31,202 nt of DNA, taken from positions 1 through 31,202 of IMG/VR virus record IMGVR_UViG_3300029448_000230; one strand, written 5' to 3'. The position numbers and the translations under genes are program-made. The stretch's first letter is position 1; each line of letters begins with the position of its first letter. Below, piece after piece: positions 23,738 to 31,202 of the stretch. A model generated the notes under the pieces. That model was not told where the DNA came from, searched no databases, and worked only from the letters and a program-made list of their open reading frames with translations. The stretch is from a virus.

Positions 23738-24259
23738 TTATGTCAGCTCTTCCTCCATCTTGTTAAGGTATTCTATTGCTTCATCTGCTTTTTTATTTAA
23801 TTCTTTACTATCACTTAACCACTTTTCTTTAGCCAGTTGTTGTCCGTCTGGATTTATCTGATTATAGACCGATGGTGCTTTCTGATTTCTCCATACCTCA
23901 ATGGATTCTTTTTGCTCTTTAATCCACGCTATCTTATTTTCTTTTTCTTTACTTTTTATCCATTCTTCGTAAGTCCCATCCACCCTCATTTTATGTTCTT
24001 CTTTTATCTGACAGTCAAAACAATGATTATATAAAAGCCACATTTTATTGTCTAACCTTTTTTTCATAACTTTTTTACAACTCGGACAGAACCAAGGCAT
24101 TCTAGCCTCTTTCATAATTTCAGATAATCTATCTATCTGGTCTCCGCTCGTTTCAGTTTTGTTTTCAAAACCGACCATAATCCTTTTTTCAGGTGCTTCA
24201 TCTCTTAAGATAGCACGCAAAGCATCATTTTGTCTTACTTCTTCTTTACTTCTTGCCAT
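23738..24259 (-). CDS. Zinc-ribbon protein upstream of terminase (173 aa)
   Basis: Contains C58-x2-C61 and C80-x2-C83 with His79 adjacent (FCPSCKKVMKKR ... NHCFDCQIKEEHKMR), a clear zinc ribbon. Arg/Lys-rich helices flank it (SKEKENKIAWIKEQKESIEVW). Located two genes before the large terminase, it is a candidate for the DNA-recognition partner (gp16 role), though T4 gp16 has no zinc ribbon, so this is position-based inference. ATG at 24259 is preceded by AGAGG. Its C-terminal helix is acidic. Confidence 0.6.
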   Translation of the reverse strand: MARSKEEVRQNDALRAILRDEAPEKRIMVGFENKTETSGDQIDRLSEIMKEARMPWFCPSCKKVMKKRLDNKMWLLYNHCFDCQIKEEHKMRVDGTYEEWIKSKEKENKIAWIKEQKESIEVWRNQKAPSVYNQINPDGQQLAKEKWLSDSKELNKKADEAIEYLNKMEEELT

Positions 24260-24268
24260 TTGTAACCT

Positions 24269-27200
24269 CTAAAAATTTAATAATCCTAATATTTGATTTA
24301 CGGGTGCAAATGCGCCTGTAAATTTATAAGTCTTTCCCTTATATTTAAATACAATCCCCTCTGTGGGTACGATTGATGAGAGTCCACCAATCTTTTCTAA
24401 TTTACTTAGTTGATGTTTTAAGGTCTCTATTTTTTTAATATCCCCACCACTTCTTACAGTCTTGATTGCATTTATTACATCTTTTCTAATTTTTTGGACA
24501 GCTTTTTTTGGTGAAGCAACCAAATATCCACTAATATTCTTTAGTATCTCTGCTCCTACGTCAAAAAACAAAACCTCAAATGGTTTCATATTATCTTTAA
24601 TATATTTTTTATGGTCGGTCTTATCAAATGATAAAGCCCATTCTAAAAACTTTTCATTATCTATGTCTTTTCTCATTTGTTGAATCGAATATGATTTATC
24701 CAAGAAAGCCCATCTTTTTGTTAAGTTTACCAAAATACGGTTTGGTATCTTATAACGATATTGTTTAGATGCATTAAATATGAACTCTTCCCAAAATTTT
24801 TGATGATATAGTGATAGGGTATCATTATCTTTTAAAGCATATTGTCTTTTAAGTTTATCTAATCTTGCCAAATATGTTTTTTTCTTCGTACCGAAATTTT
24901 GTGATTTTGGAACATTTAAAAATAAGGGTTTTCCTATTTTAAATTGTTTTTGTATATTTTGATTTACCTGTTTTATCATACCAGCTAACGTACGAGCTGA
25001 ATCTTTTGGTTGACCTATAGCTCTACCACTTTCATCATACTCTAAAGTTCCATGAAAGATAATCTCTGATTTATCATAGTCTATCACATTAGCCGAAGCA
25101 GGATATATAACCTCTAAGTTCATCCACTTTTTACCATTTCCGAAAACTTTATCTTTTTGTTTATCAGTTAATTTACCAACTGCTCTACTTAAATCTTTCA
25201 TCGCAAAAACAAAAGCATTTTTAATATCACCCCTACCTGCAAACTTTGCTGCTACTCCAGCGGTATCCATAGCGGTTGAACCATAATTCTTTAACTGACC
25301 TTTGTTTCTTGCAGTAACCAATTTACCATTAACCCACGAAATCATTAAGTTTTGTCCATCTAATTTTTCCGTAACGTTATCCTCTCTATTTAGTTCACCA
25401 CCGAGTCCATTAATAATTATCTGCTTTAAATCTGAAAACTTAAGATTTTTATCATCAAAAGGATGATTCATGTGTCCATATGCACCACCCTCTATTATTA
25501 ATTTAACTTCCTCTTTTAAATCTAATTTGTCTAACTCTGTATTTGCTACATTATCTTTACCAACACCACCAACAACAGGCGTTTCTACTTCCACGCCAGT
25601 TACAGATTTACCATCAGCGGTTATTCCCATCCATTTGATTAATTCATAACCTATATTTCTTAGAACTACATCGTTAATATAAGATTTGTAAGACTCAATC
25701 GGATTATTAACACCAAACCTTGAACCATAATCACCAGATTGTTCATGTCCGTAGGCTACTGCTGGAACCGTACTATAACTTAATGTATAATCATAATCAG
25801 GATTAATCGCGTGCTTTGAAAGTATATAATTAATTACCTCCCAACCTTGTCCTGCGTACATATCGTCCAACCATTTTTTAGAGAACTTCTTGTAATCATC
25901 AAATCCCTTATGAAATGTTGGTGGCCCATCATCTGTTGGTGATAATACGGTATTGCTTACCTCGGATAATAACTCGGATAATTTATTTCTTATTAAAAAG
26001 GTATCTATGCTTTCGAATAATTTTTTAAATTTATTAGTCATCATATTAAAGATACCCTTATCATAATAACCAAAAGCTTGTTTGAATAATTTTTCTCTAT
26101 CTTTTTCATAATCTGGTGAACCGAGTAATTGTCTCATTACCGTACCACTCACCTCTTTACCAGCTACCTTAACTGATTGATGTGGCGCTGTAAGAACATA
26201 CCCGTTCTCTTCATAACCACTCATGTTGTTTTTATTTTTATTATAATCTTGAAAATACTTTCCACCCTTTAATCTACCTGCATCCTTTGAACCAAAAATA
26301 TAAACAACAGCGGTCGTATCTTTATCGTATTTTTTCAAAACATTTTTAGCAACATAAGGTGATTTTTCTTGAACTATACGATTCTTAGGTATACCCATTT
26401 TAACCATATGACGAATCTTTTCCTTAAAATCCATTGGGTGTCTTGGTGGTTGTTTTATATTTGATGTAGTGATGTAAACGTCATCAACTCTTTTCTTTAG
26501 CCACTCATAAGTTTTTTTGTGGTGAGGGCCAAATGGTTGAAATCTACCACCATAGATACCTACAACCTTTTTTATTTCTTTTTGTTCTTTGATTTTTTTA
26601 TAACCACTACCATAAGGAACTGAAGTATTACCCTTTTTCTTCATCTTCTTAACAAGTTTTCTACTCGGTGATGGGACTGTTCCGTCAAAACTAAAGGTCT
26701 CTGTTTTTCCTGTATCCGTTTTTAGAAAAGGCCCTCTTCTAAGTGTTCGAAACCTAACAGGTACCTCTTGTCCAAATAATTTTTTAGGTGCTAAAATTCT
26801 GAGTGTAACTAATTCTTTAGGATTATCTACTTTAATAACTTCAAACTCTATCTCTTTATACCTTTTACCCTGATGTTTAAGATTCTTACCAGTAATGAAT
26901 TTTTCTATCTTGTTACCTCTAACCGCAAAAGCCTCTTTCATAATCTTTTGTTTTTTAATCCAATTTTTTCCACGGAAATTCTTCACTGGTTTTCTAATAA
27001 ATTTACCAACACCTTTTTTAACGAGTATCTCAAATCTTTTTTGTGCGGCTTCCTCATCTAAAGTTTTTGAATTATCAACTAACAAGAAATTTGATGCACC
27101 AAATATACCTTGATATGCACCCTTATTAGCTTGAACCTCATTCCAAGAATCTTCAACTATCTTTGGTTTTAATTTTCTCTTTCTTGCCATGTTTCTTTTC

Positions 27201-28141
27201 TGTGCAACCTCTAACTTGGTATGAACAAAAACCATGTAACAATCATATCCAATTTTTTCTAATTCTTCTTTTTGTTTTTTTATCTTACTAAATTTATCAC
27301 CAGTACCATCAATAATCATTCCCAATCTACCATTCTTATAAAGTTCTTTACGAGCCTTTGTCAATTCTTTAGCACGTGTTCTTAATCCACTATAGTCCTC
27401 ATAATCAGGGTCTGTTAGTTGTCTGAAAATCTCATCTGGCATAGCATCCAAATCAGTTCCAAATCCATACTTGTCTAACATACGTTCTAATTCAGTATCA
27501 GAGTTTACAACCTTTAATCCATATGCTGAAAGTGTTATTGTTTTTGGTATACCAAATAAACCTCTTGTTACATATGTTTTACCACTACCAGGCCCACCTG
27601 CTAAGAATACTGCTTTAAGAATACCAGGGTCATTGACACCCTCATTGACATTTTCTTTTTTTAAGACCCTAAATGTTGTAATCTTTTTACCATTGATAGT
27701 CGGCATTCCATGTTCATCTTTGTCGATTGACTTAACTATAACCTTTTTATTTTTAAATCTACCAGTAAGAATAGTATCACCAATTTTAACAGGTATGTTA
27801 ATATCTTCGTTCTTCTTTTTGGTTTTCTTTTTCATCTGATTGATGTATTTACGATACACGGCGGCTTGTGACTTTTTACCCATCTCACGAGCACGTTGTT
27901 CCATAGCTACTGCAGCTTGTATCTTATGCGCGTGGGAACGACCACTCGACTTAATTTTACTTACCGATGCTTGTGCATCTTTTACGGTAGCAAACTTAAG
28001 ACCCTTGATGGTTCCTTTTGGGTTTTCATCCGTGTATAAATCTGAATGAGATTTGGAGCCACGATGTTGTCCTTTTTTTCTTGGGACTCTTGGTGCCTCA
28101 GTTAGTATAGTCTCTACTAACCATCTTGTGAGTTTGTTCAT
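24269..28141 (-). CDS. Giant P-loop kinase / nucleotidylyltransferase / polynucleotide ligase fusion (1290 aa)
   Basis: Start chosen at ATG 28141, one base after the previous TAA, rather than a GTG at 28174. Residues 1-15 (MNKLTRWLVETILTE before AP) resemble a capsid-targeting leader. Residues 16-167: basic module with SHAHKIQAAVAMEQRA and YRKYINQMKKK. Residues 168-403: P-loop kinase, GGPGSGKT at 182-189 with Lys188, zeta-toxin/polynucleotide-kinase-like. Residues ~404-515: beta-rich. Residues ~520-710: nucleotidylyltransferase with GRFQPFGPHH (532-541, HxGH altered to GPHH) and SGTVMR (665-670). Residues 728-884: unknown, with GPPTFHKGFDDYKKF. Residues 885-1290: ATP-dependent RNA/DNA ligase pattern with KLDG (Lys926), Glu1010 in MNLEVIYP, EGIVFK (1261-1266) and K1268/K1273. 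Glu linkers at 167, 403, 727 and 884 lie at the borders. Domain calls good; biological role inferred. Confidence 0.8.
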   Translation of the reverse strand: MNKLTRWLVETILTEAPRVPRKKGQHRGSKSHSDLYTDENPKGTIKGLKFATVKDAQASVSKIKSSGRSHAHKIQAAVAMEQRAREMGKKSQAAVYRKYINQMKKKTKKKNEDINIPVKIGDTILTGRFKNKKVIVKSIDKDEHGMPTINGKKITTFRVLKKENVNEGVNDPGILKAVFLAGGPGSGKTYVTRGLFGIPKTITLSAYGLKVVNSDTELERMLDKYGFGTDLDAMPDEIFRQLTDPDYEDYSGLRTRAKELTKARKELYKNGRLGMIIDGTGDKFSKIKKQKEELEKIGYDCYMVFVHTKLEVAQKRNMARKRKLKPKIVEDSWNEVQANKGAYQGIFGASNFLLVDNSKTLDEEAAQKRFEILVKKGVGKFIRKPVKNFRGKNWIKKQKIMKEAFAVRGNKIEKFITGKNLKHQGKRYKEIEFEVIKVDNPKELVTLRILAPKKLFGQEVPVRFRTLRRGPFLKTDTGKTETFSFDGTVPSPSRKLVKKMKKKGNTSVPYGSGYKKIKEQKEIKKVVGIYGGRFQPFGPHHKKTYEWLKKRVDDVYITTSNIKQPPRHPMDFKEKIRHMVKMGIPKNRIVQEKSPYVAKNVLKKYDKDTTAVVYIFGSKDAGRLKGGKYFQDYNKNKNNMSGYEENGYVLTAPHQSVKVAGKEVSGTVMRQLLGSPDYEKDREKLFKQAFGYYDKGIFNMMTNKFKKLFESIDTFLIRNKLSELLSEVSNTVLSPTDDGPPTFHKGFDDYKKFSKKWLDDMYAGQGWEVINYILSKHAINPDYDYTLSYSTVPAVAYGHEQSGDYGSRFGVNNPIESYKSYINDVVLRNIGYELIKWMGITADGKSVTGVEVETPVVGGVGKDNVANTELDKLDLKEEVKLIIEGGAYGHMNHPFDDKNLKFSDLKQIIINGLGGELNREDNVTEKLDGQNLMISWVNGKLVTARNKGQLKNYGSTAMDTAGVAAKFAGRGDIKNAFVFAMKDLSRAVGKLTDKQKDKVFGNGKKWMNLEVIYPASANVIDYDKSEIIFHGTLEYDESGRAIGQPKDSARTLAGMIKQVNQNIQKQFKIGKPLFLNVPKSQNFGTKKKTYLARLDKLKRQYALKDNDTLSLYHQKFWEEFIFNASKQYRYKIPNRILVNLTKRWAFLDKSYSIQQMRKDIDNEKFLEWALSFDKTDHKKYIKDNMKPFEVLFFDVGAEILKNISGYLVASPKKAVQKIRKDVINAIKTVRSGGDIKKIETLKHQLSKLEKIGGLSSIVPTEGIVFKYKGKTYKFTGAFAPVNQILGLLNF

Positions 28142-28142
28142 C

Positions 28143-28424
28143 TTAGAATAATACGTGAATTGTTCCGCTGCCACTAACTTTAGATACGCCTATTTCAAAT
28201 AGAGTTTTAACCGTAAAAGCTGAAGCGGCTACTGCCTCTCCGTTAGTCGGAGTTATCACAGAGCTACCAGCTGATTCGACGATGAATCCACTTGTGCCAG
28301 ATAAAGAACCTGTAAATTCTAATTCCTCGGTTGCCGTTGTACGAACTCTGCTAAATTTAGCATTATCGACGTTGTTGGTTTTACTTCTTCCGCTTATACC
28401 ACTTGTTTGGGTTTGGGTTGCCAT
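28143..28424 (-). CDS. Small fibre-like structural protein (93 aa)
   Basis: Starts MATQTQTSGISGRSKTNNVD; then ELEFTGSLSGTSGFIVESAG and SVITPTNGEAVAAS, Ser/Thr/Gly-rich and beta-patterned like the fibre proteins at the other end of the window. ATG at 28424 has a strong AGGAGA site. It is followed after one base by the start of the giant enzyme. Probably a virion component; no family named. Confidence 0.6.
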   Translation of the reverse strand: MATQTQTSGISGRSKTNNVDNAKFSRVRTTATEELEFTGSLSGTSGFIVESAGSSVITPTNGEAVAASAFTVKTLFEIGVSKVSGSGTIHVLF

Positions 28425-28434
28425 TTACTTTCTC

Positions 28435-28932
28435 CTAAACTGAAAGAGCTCTCTTATACCATCCGTATATGAATCTCTCTTGTTCTGGTTTCTTGTTTAC
28501 TAAATCATAATAATGTTTTAATCGATAACAACGAACCCTATCGGTGGAGGGTTTGTATTTAGCCAAAGCACCTTTTGTGCCTGGCCCGAATCCACCGTCA
28601 ACTGTTAAATCACCACCTTTACCGTTGATAGCTCGTTGTAATATTTTTACCGCAGTACCCCTACCTTGATTCACACACATATCAAAAAAGATATGTTTTA
28701 GTTCATCAGGTAATTCGTCCACCTTATTTTTGTCCCAATAATCTTTTCTATAAATATCTTTAGCGCCATCCTCAGTAAGATTTTTTATATCGACATCAGG
28801 ATAGAATCTTTTTGCTATTCCGTAATTAGTCTCACCACCTAAATCCGTTGGGTCGTGTACATATCCACCCTCATGGTCAAGGGTAATCTGAATAATCTCA
28901 TCGAATGTTGTTAGAACTTTGTCTGTTTTCAT
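28435..28932 (-). CDS. Endolysin, GH108-type N-acetylmuramidase (165 aa)
   Basis: Pattern of the GH108 (formerly DUF847) lysozyme family: LDHEGGYVHDPTDLGGETNY with probable catalytic Glu21, NYGIAKRF, and a C-terminal peptidoglycan-binding block with TVDGGFGPGTKGAL. The family cleaves the glycan backbone of peptidoglycan. Start placed at ATG 28932, supported by AGGGAG about seven bases upstream; a longer frame from ATG 28986 adds 18 residues with a hydrophobic core (IYNIFNFIIKLL). No holin gene is evident in the window. Location upstream of a virion protein leaves open a virion-associated role instead of late lysis. Confidence 0.9.
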   Translation of the reverse strand: MKTDKVLTTFDEIIQITLDHEGGYVHDPTDLGGETNYGIAKRFYPDVDIKNLTEDGAKDIYRKDYWDKNKVDELPDELKHIFFDMCVNQGRGTAVKILQRAINGKGGDLTVDGGFGPGTKGALAKYKPSTDRVRCYRLKHYYDLVNKKPEQERFIYGWYKRALSV

Positions 28933-28987
28933 AGGTTTGCTCCCTAATAACTTTATTATAAAATTAAAAATGTTGTATATATTCATT

Positions 28988-28995
28988 AATAAATA
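28988..28995 (+). promoter_or_regulatory. AATAAATA octamer, plus-strand orientation
   Basis: NATAAATA match in the 86-bp gap before the endolysin, overlapping the upstream alternative ATG at 28986. Points against the genes. Confidence 0.25.
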
Positions 28996-29018
28996 TCTTT
29001 TTAGTTTTTTTTCACATA

Positions 29019-31202
29019 TTAAGCTGTTGGTTGATGAGTTACTTTTGCGGTGTGCATTGTACTAGAGGCAACTACCGTGCTACCACCAGAATCCTTAACA
29101 ACGGCTGTTATTGTTATATCCTTTTCTTGTACAGCAAATGCATTGTTATTGTTTCCATCGTGTGTTGCTTTGAGTCTTACATTAAATCCATTACTTCCTG
29201 CACTCAAACCAGTGAATGTTATTGTCCGTGCACTACTTGTGGTTATACCACCTGATTCAGTAGCACTTGTGCCAGCTGTGCTTCCATCACTAGTATCGAA
29301 TGGTGACGTGGATGCACCACTCTTATTAGCCGCCATAGTGACAGAAATATCAGTCAGATTTTCATTCGTGGCGGTAGCGGTTATCTCTACCGAGTCATTT
29401 GAGACCGCGTTACCGACGACTATCCTAAATAAGTCTGAAAATTTATTAAGAGCTGAAAAACCAGAGAATGAAGTACCAACAAATTTCATTGTTGTATCAG
29501 CTGTTGCTGAATCATCGACAGATAGTGTTCTCACCACAGCTGCAGTCGTAATATTTGATGTGCTTGATTGTGTGCCTGTTTTATCATTGTTTTTTGGTGT
29601 AACAAAAATAGCGTGTGATTTATTTCCATCTAAACTACTAAACGTAATATCCTGTGTATGACTCGATGCTTGTGAACTTACCGTATGATTAGCGGTTGTT
29701 GTACTACCACCACTTGGCGTGATACTCGTTGTAAAAGTTCTTGTCACCTCTGTATTCGCTGAAACCCTTATCAATATACTATCATCCGTAAATGAGCTTG
29801 ATGCGATGGTCGGTTGGTTAGGAGTTCTACTTCTAAAACTTGACACCACACCAGAATCATTAACTACAAATACGTTACTAGCATTACTATAGTGTTGACG
29901 TGTATTATCATTTAATGGGTCTCCGTCAAAAGCAGTTGCGAGTGTTGCACTTGTAAATAATGTTCTACTATCGGCGATAGTGCCAATCAGATGAACCGTC
30001 TCTGTCGTATTTGTTCCCTCTGGTGTCGTATCCGCCGCATCCAATAATGTTGGATATCCGATTTCAGCTCCAAGTAGTGTTTGTGTATTTATTGTATCAG
30101 TCGCTTGTGGGAATAATTGAAAAGCGTTTGTGAACGCTGTGGCTTGTATCGTTCCACCTGAATCCTTACCTATAAGTTTTATTTTAAATCCATCTTCGCC
30201 GGTGGCTTGAGCTGGCGAACCAATACTAAAATCAGTCTCAGGATTTATATTTGTTGTATTTGTGCTCGTTAAAGTTTGTGCAGCTCCGAATGATACACCG
30301 TTTTCAAAGATTGCGGTTGAACCTATTTTTGTGTCCAAATCATCCGTATCATATAACTCACCATCAATTCTAGTAGCTGTGAAACCTTGAACTGTATATT
30401 GAACACCAAGCTGTTGATTGAAACCCCTATCGGAACCCTCTTGTAATCCAGTAGGTGTAACCTCTTCGGAAAAATTTACGGTTATAGCCTGTGTAGAAAC
30501 AGAAGTTTGATTTGAATTACCCGCTATATCTAATTTTACCGTCGCACTACCAACTTGAGTTCCACCACCAAACGTCGTTGTTGCGGCGGAGTGAGATGTC
30601 GCATTATCATTTTCAAACGTGTGGCCTGACAAACCATCGGTCGAATATTGTCTACTCGTCACATTATCGGTAGCAGTTCCTGGTGTGTTAAAAGAACAAC
30701 TTATAGGGGATGTCAGATTTTGTTTCGTATTATTTGTAGTTGAGAATATTGTCGTTATATCAGGATTGATTGTATTCCTATTACTTCTTATTTCTGGAAA
30801 ATAATTAAAAGTGCTCGTATTCGCACTATCACCATCCACATCTGCAACAACCCTACCTTGTAAGGTTTGTGTCGTTGTTTGGTCAGCTGGTGTGATGCTC
30901 TCACTAAAACTACGTTGTGTAAATCTTGAATCAGGATTTGTTGTCTCCTCTGCTGACTTACCAGCTATGAACGATGTTGTACTATCCGAGGTCACTAGAC
31001 CTGTTGTTACACCATTCTCAAATCCGCTATGATTACCTGAGAGTGTTATAGCATTTGTCCCGTTTGTATCAGATATACTATCAATACTGATTGCATCAGC
31101 TAACTCAACGTCTATGTTTTTTTCCGCAGTAGCGGTCTGACTTGTCCTACCAAAAAGAGTGAGTCTGATTGTCTTGTTTTGTTCAACATCATCAAAACGA
31201 AC
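29019..31202 (-). CDS. Thr/Ser-rich virion protein, 5' end outside window
   Basis: The frame stays open to the right edge (727 codons visible), so the N-terminus is missing; the GTG at 30995 is internal, not a start. Composition is Thr/Ser/Asn-rich with almost no cysteine, in repeated beta-sandwich-like blocks. A fibronectin-III-like stretch is visible around TPNQPTIASSSFTDDSILIR and HAIFVTPKNNDK. Later come FVGTSFSGFSALNKFSDLFR and a last block ending TAKVTHQPTA. Likely a long tail or surface fibre or adhesin; no enzyme domain seen. The preceding part must be read outside the window to place it. Confidence 0.7.
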   Translation of the reverse strand, partial: VRFDDVEQNKTIRLTLFGRTSQTATAEKNIDVELADAISIDSISDTNGTNAITLSGNHSGFENGVTTGLVTSDSTTSFIAGKSAEETTNPDSRFTQRSFSESITPADQTTTQTLQGRVVADVDGDSANTSTFNYFPEIRSNRNTINPDITTIFSTTNNTKQNLTSPISCSFNTPGTATDNVTSRQYSTDGLSGHTFENDNATSHSAATTTFGGGTQVGSATVKLDIAGNSNQTSVSTQAITVNFSEEVTPTGLQEGSDRGFNQQLGVQYTVQGFTATRIDGELYDTDDLDTKIGSTAIFENGVSFGAAQTLTSTNTTNINPETDFSIGSPAQATGEDGFKIKLIGKDSGGTIQATAFTNAFQLFPQATDTINTQTLLGAEIGYPTLLDAADTTPEGTNTTETVHLIGTIADSRTLFTSATLATAFDGDPLNDNTRQHYSNASNVFVVNDSGVVSSFRSRTPNQPTIASSSFTDDSILIRVSANTEVTRTFTTSITPSGGSTTTANHTVSSQASSHTQDITFSSLDGNKSHAIFVTPKNNDKTGTQSSTSNITTAAVVRTLSVDDSATADTTMKFVGTSFSGFSALNKFSDLFRIVVGNAVSNDSVEITATATNENLTDISVTMAANKSGASTSPFDTSDGSTAGTSATESGGITTSSARTITFTGLSAGSNGFNVRLKATHDGNNNNAFAVQEKDITITAVVKDSGGSTVVASSTMHTAKVTHQPTA

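Noticed and set aside
28142-28174. GTG start adding 11 residues to the giant enzyme
   Set aside because: It would overlap the upstream gene by 32 bases; the ATG at 28141 follows its stop by one base and begins the leader-like sequence.
1-31202. tRNA genes, integrase, transposase or insertion sequences
   Set aside because: None seen: the gaps are too short for tRNAs and no recombinase motif is apparent in any credible protein.

Overview
This window looks like part of the genome of a T4-like (contractile-tailed) virus, probably marine. All credible genes lie on the minus strand and are read from right to left. They are packed tightly, with TAATG, ATGA or GTGA start/stop overlaps, and the DNA is AT-rich. 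Identifiable T4-type proteins are terminase large subunit gp17, portal gp20, prohead protease gp21, scaffold gp22, major capsid gp23, and neck/tail-end proteins gp13/gp14/gp15. A phage-encoded ribosomal protein bS21 and an abundance of Ser/Thr-rich 'ISGS' fibre proteins recall marine phages such as those of SAR11 bacteria; the host is an inference.

Layout in transcription order. 31202-28143: a Thr/Ser-rich virion protein (5' end outside the window), a GH108-type endolysin and a small structural protein. 28141-24269: a 1290-residue multi-enzyme protein with a P-loop kinase, a nucleotidylyltransferase and an ATP-dependent RNA/DNA ligase-type module. 24259-21889: two small proteins, one with a zinc ribbon, then terminase. 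21880-13449: portal, a conserved unknown protein, then the prohead protease inside a cassette of small proteins. 13440-10326: ribosomal protein bS21, a 158-bp non-coding region with hairpins, scaffold and major capsid protein, ending in a strong terminator. 10219-1: neck proteins gp13-like and gp14-like, a gp15-type tail terminator fused to fibre sequence, and a run of fibre-type proteins, the last leaving the window at position 1.

The most interesting theme is maturation in the prohead. Several small proteins between portal and scaffold begin with nearly the same ~10-residue leader (MIKLKxIxxE), which looks like the capsid-targeting sequence of T4 internal proteins (hydrophobic-x-Glu cleavage site). 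A 393-residue protein is divided by five [hydrophobic]-x-Glu linkers, mostly S-[VI]-N-E, into modules of about 60-70 residues, like a polyprotein. The giant kinase/transferase/ligase protein has the same kind of leader (ending I-L-T-E before A16) and similar Glu linkers at its domain borders. I infer that it is packaged in the head, cut by gp21 and delivered with the DNA. Other notable points are a plastocyanin-like His...Cys-x2-His-x2-Met domain within the large fibre protein, an octamer NATAAATA that recurs in intergenic gaps but points against the genes, and a possible plus-strand small RNA between bS21 and scaffold. No tRNA, CRISPR array, insertion sequence or integrase was seen, and no stretch above 300 bases lacks a gene.
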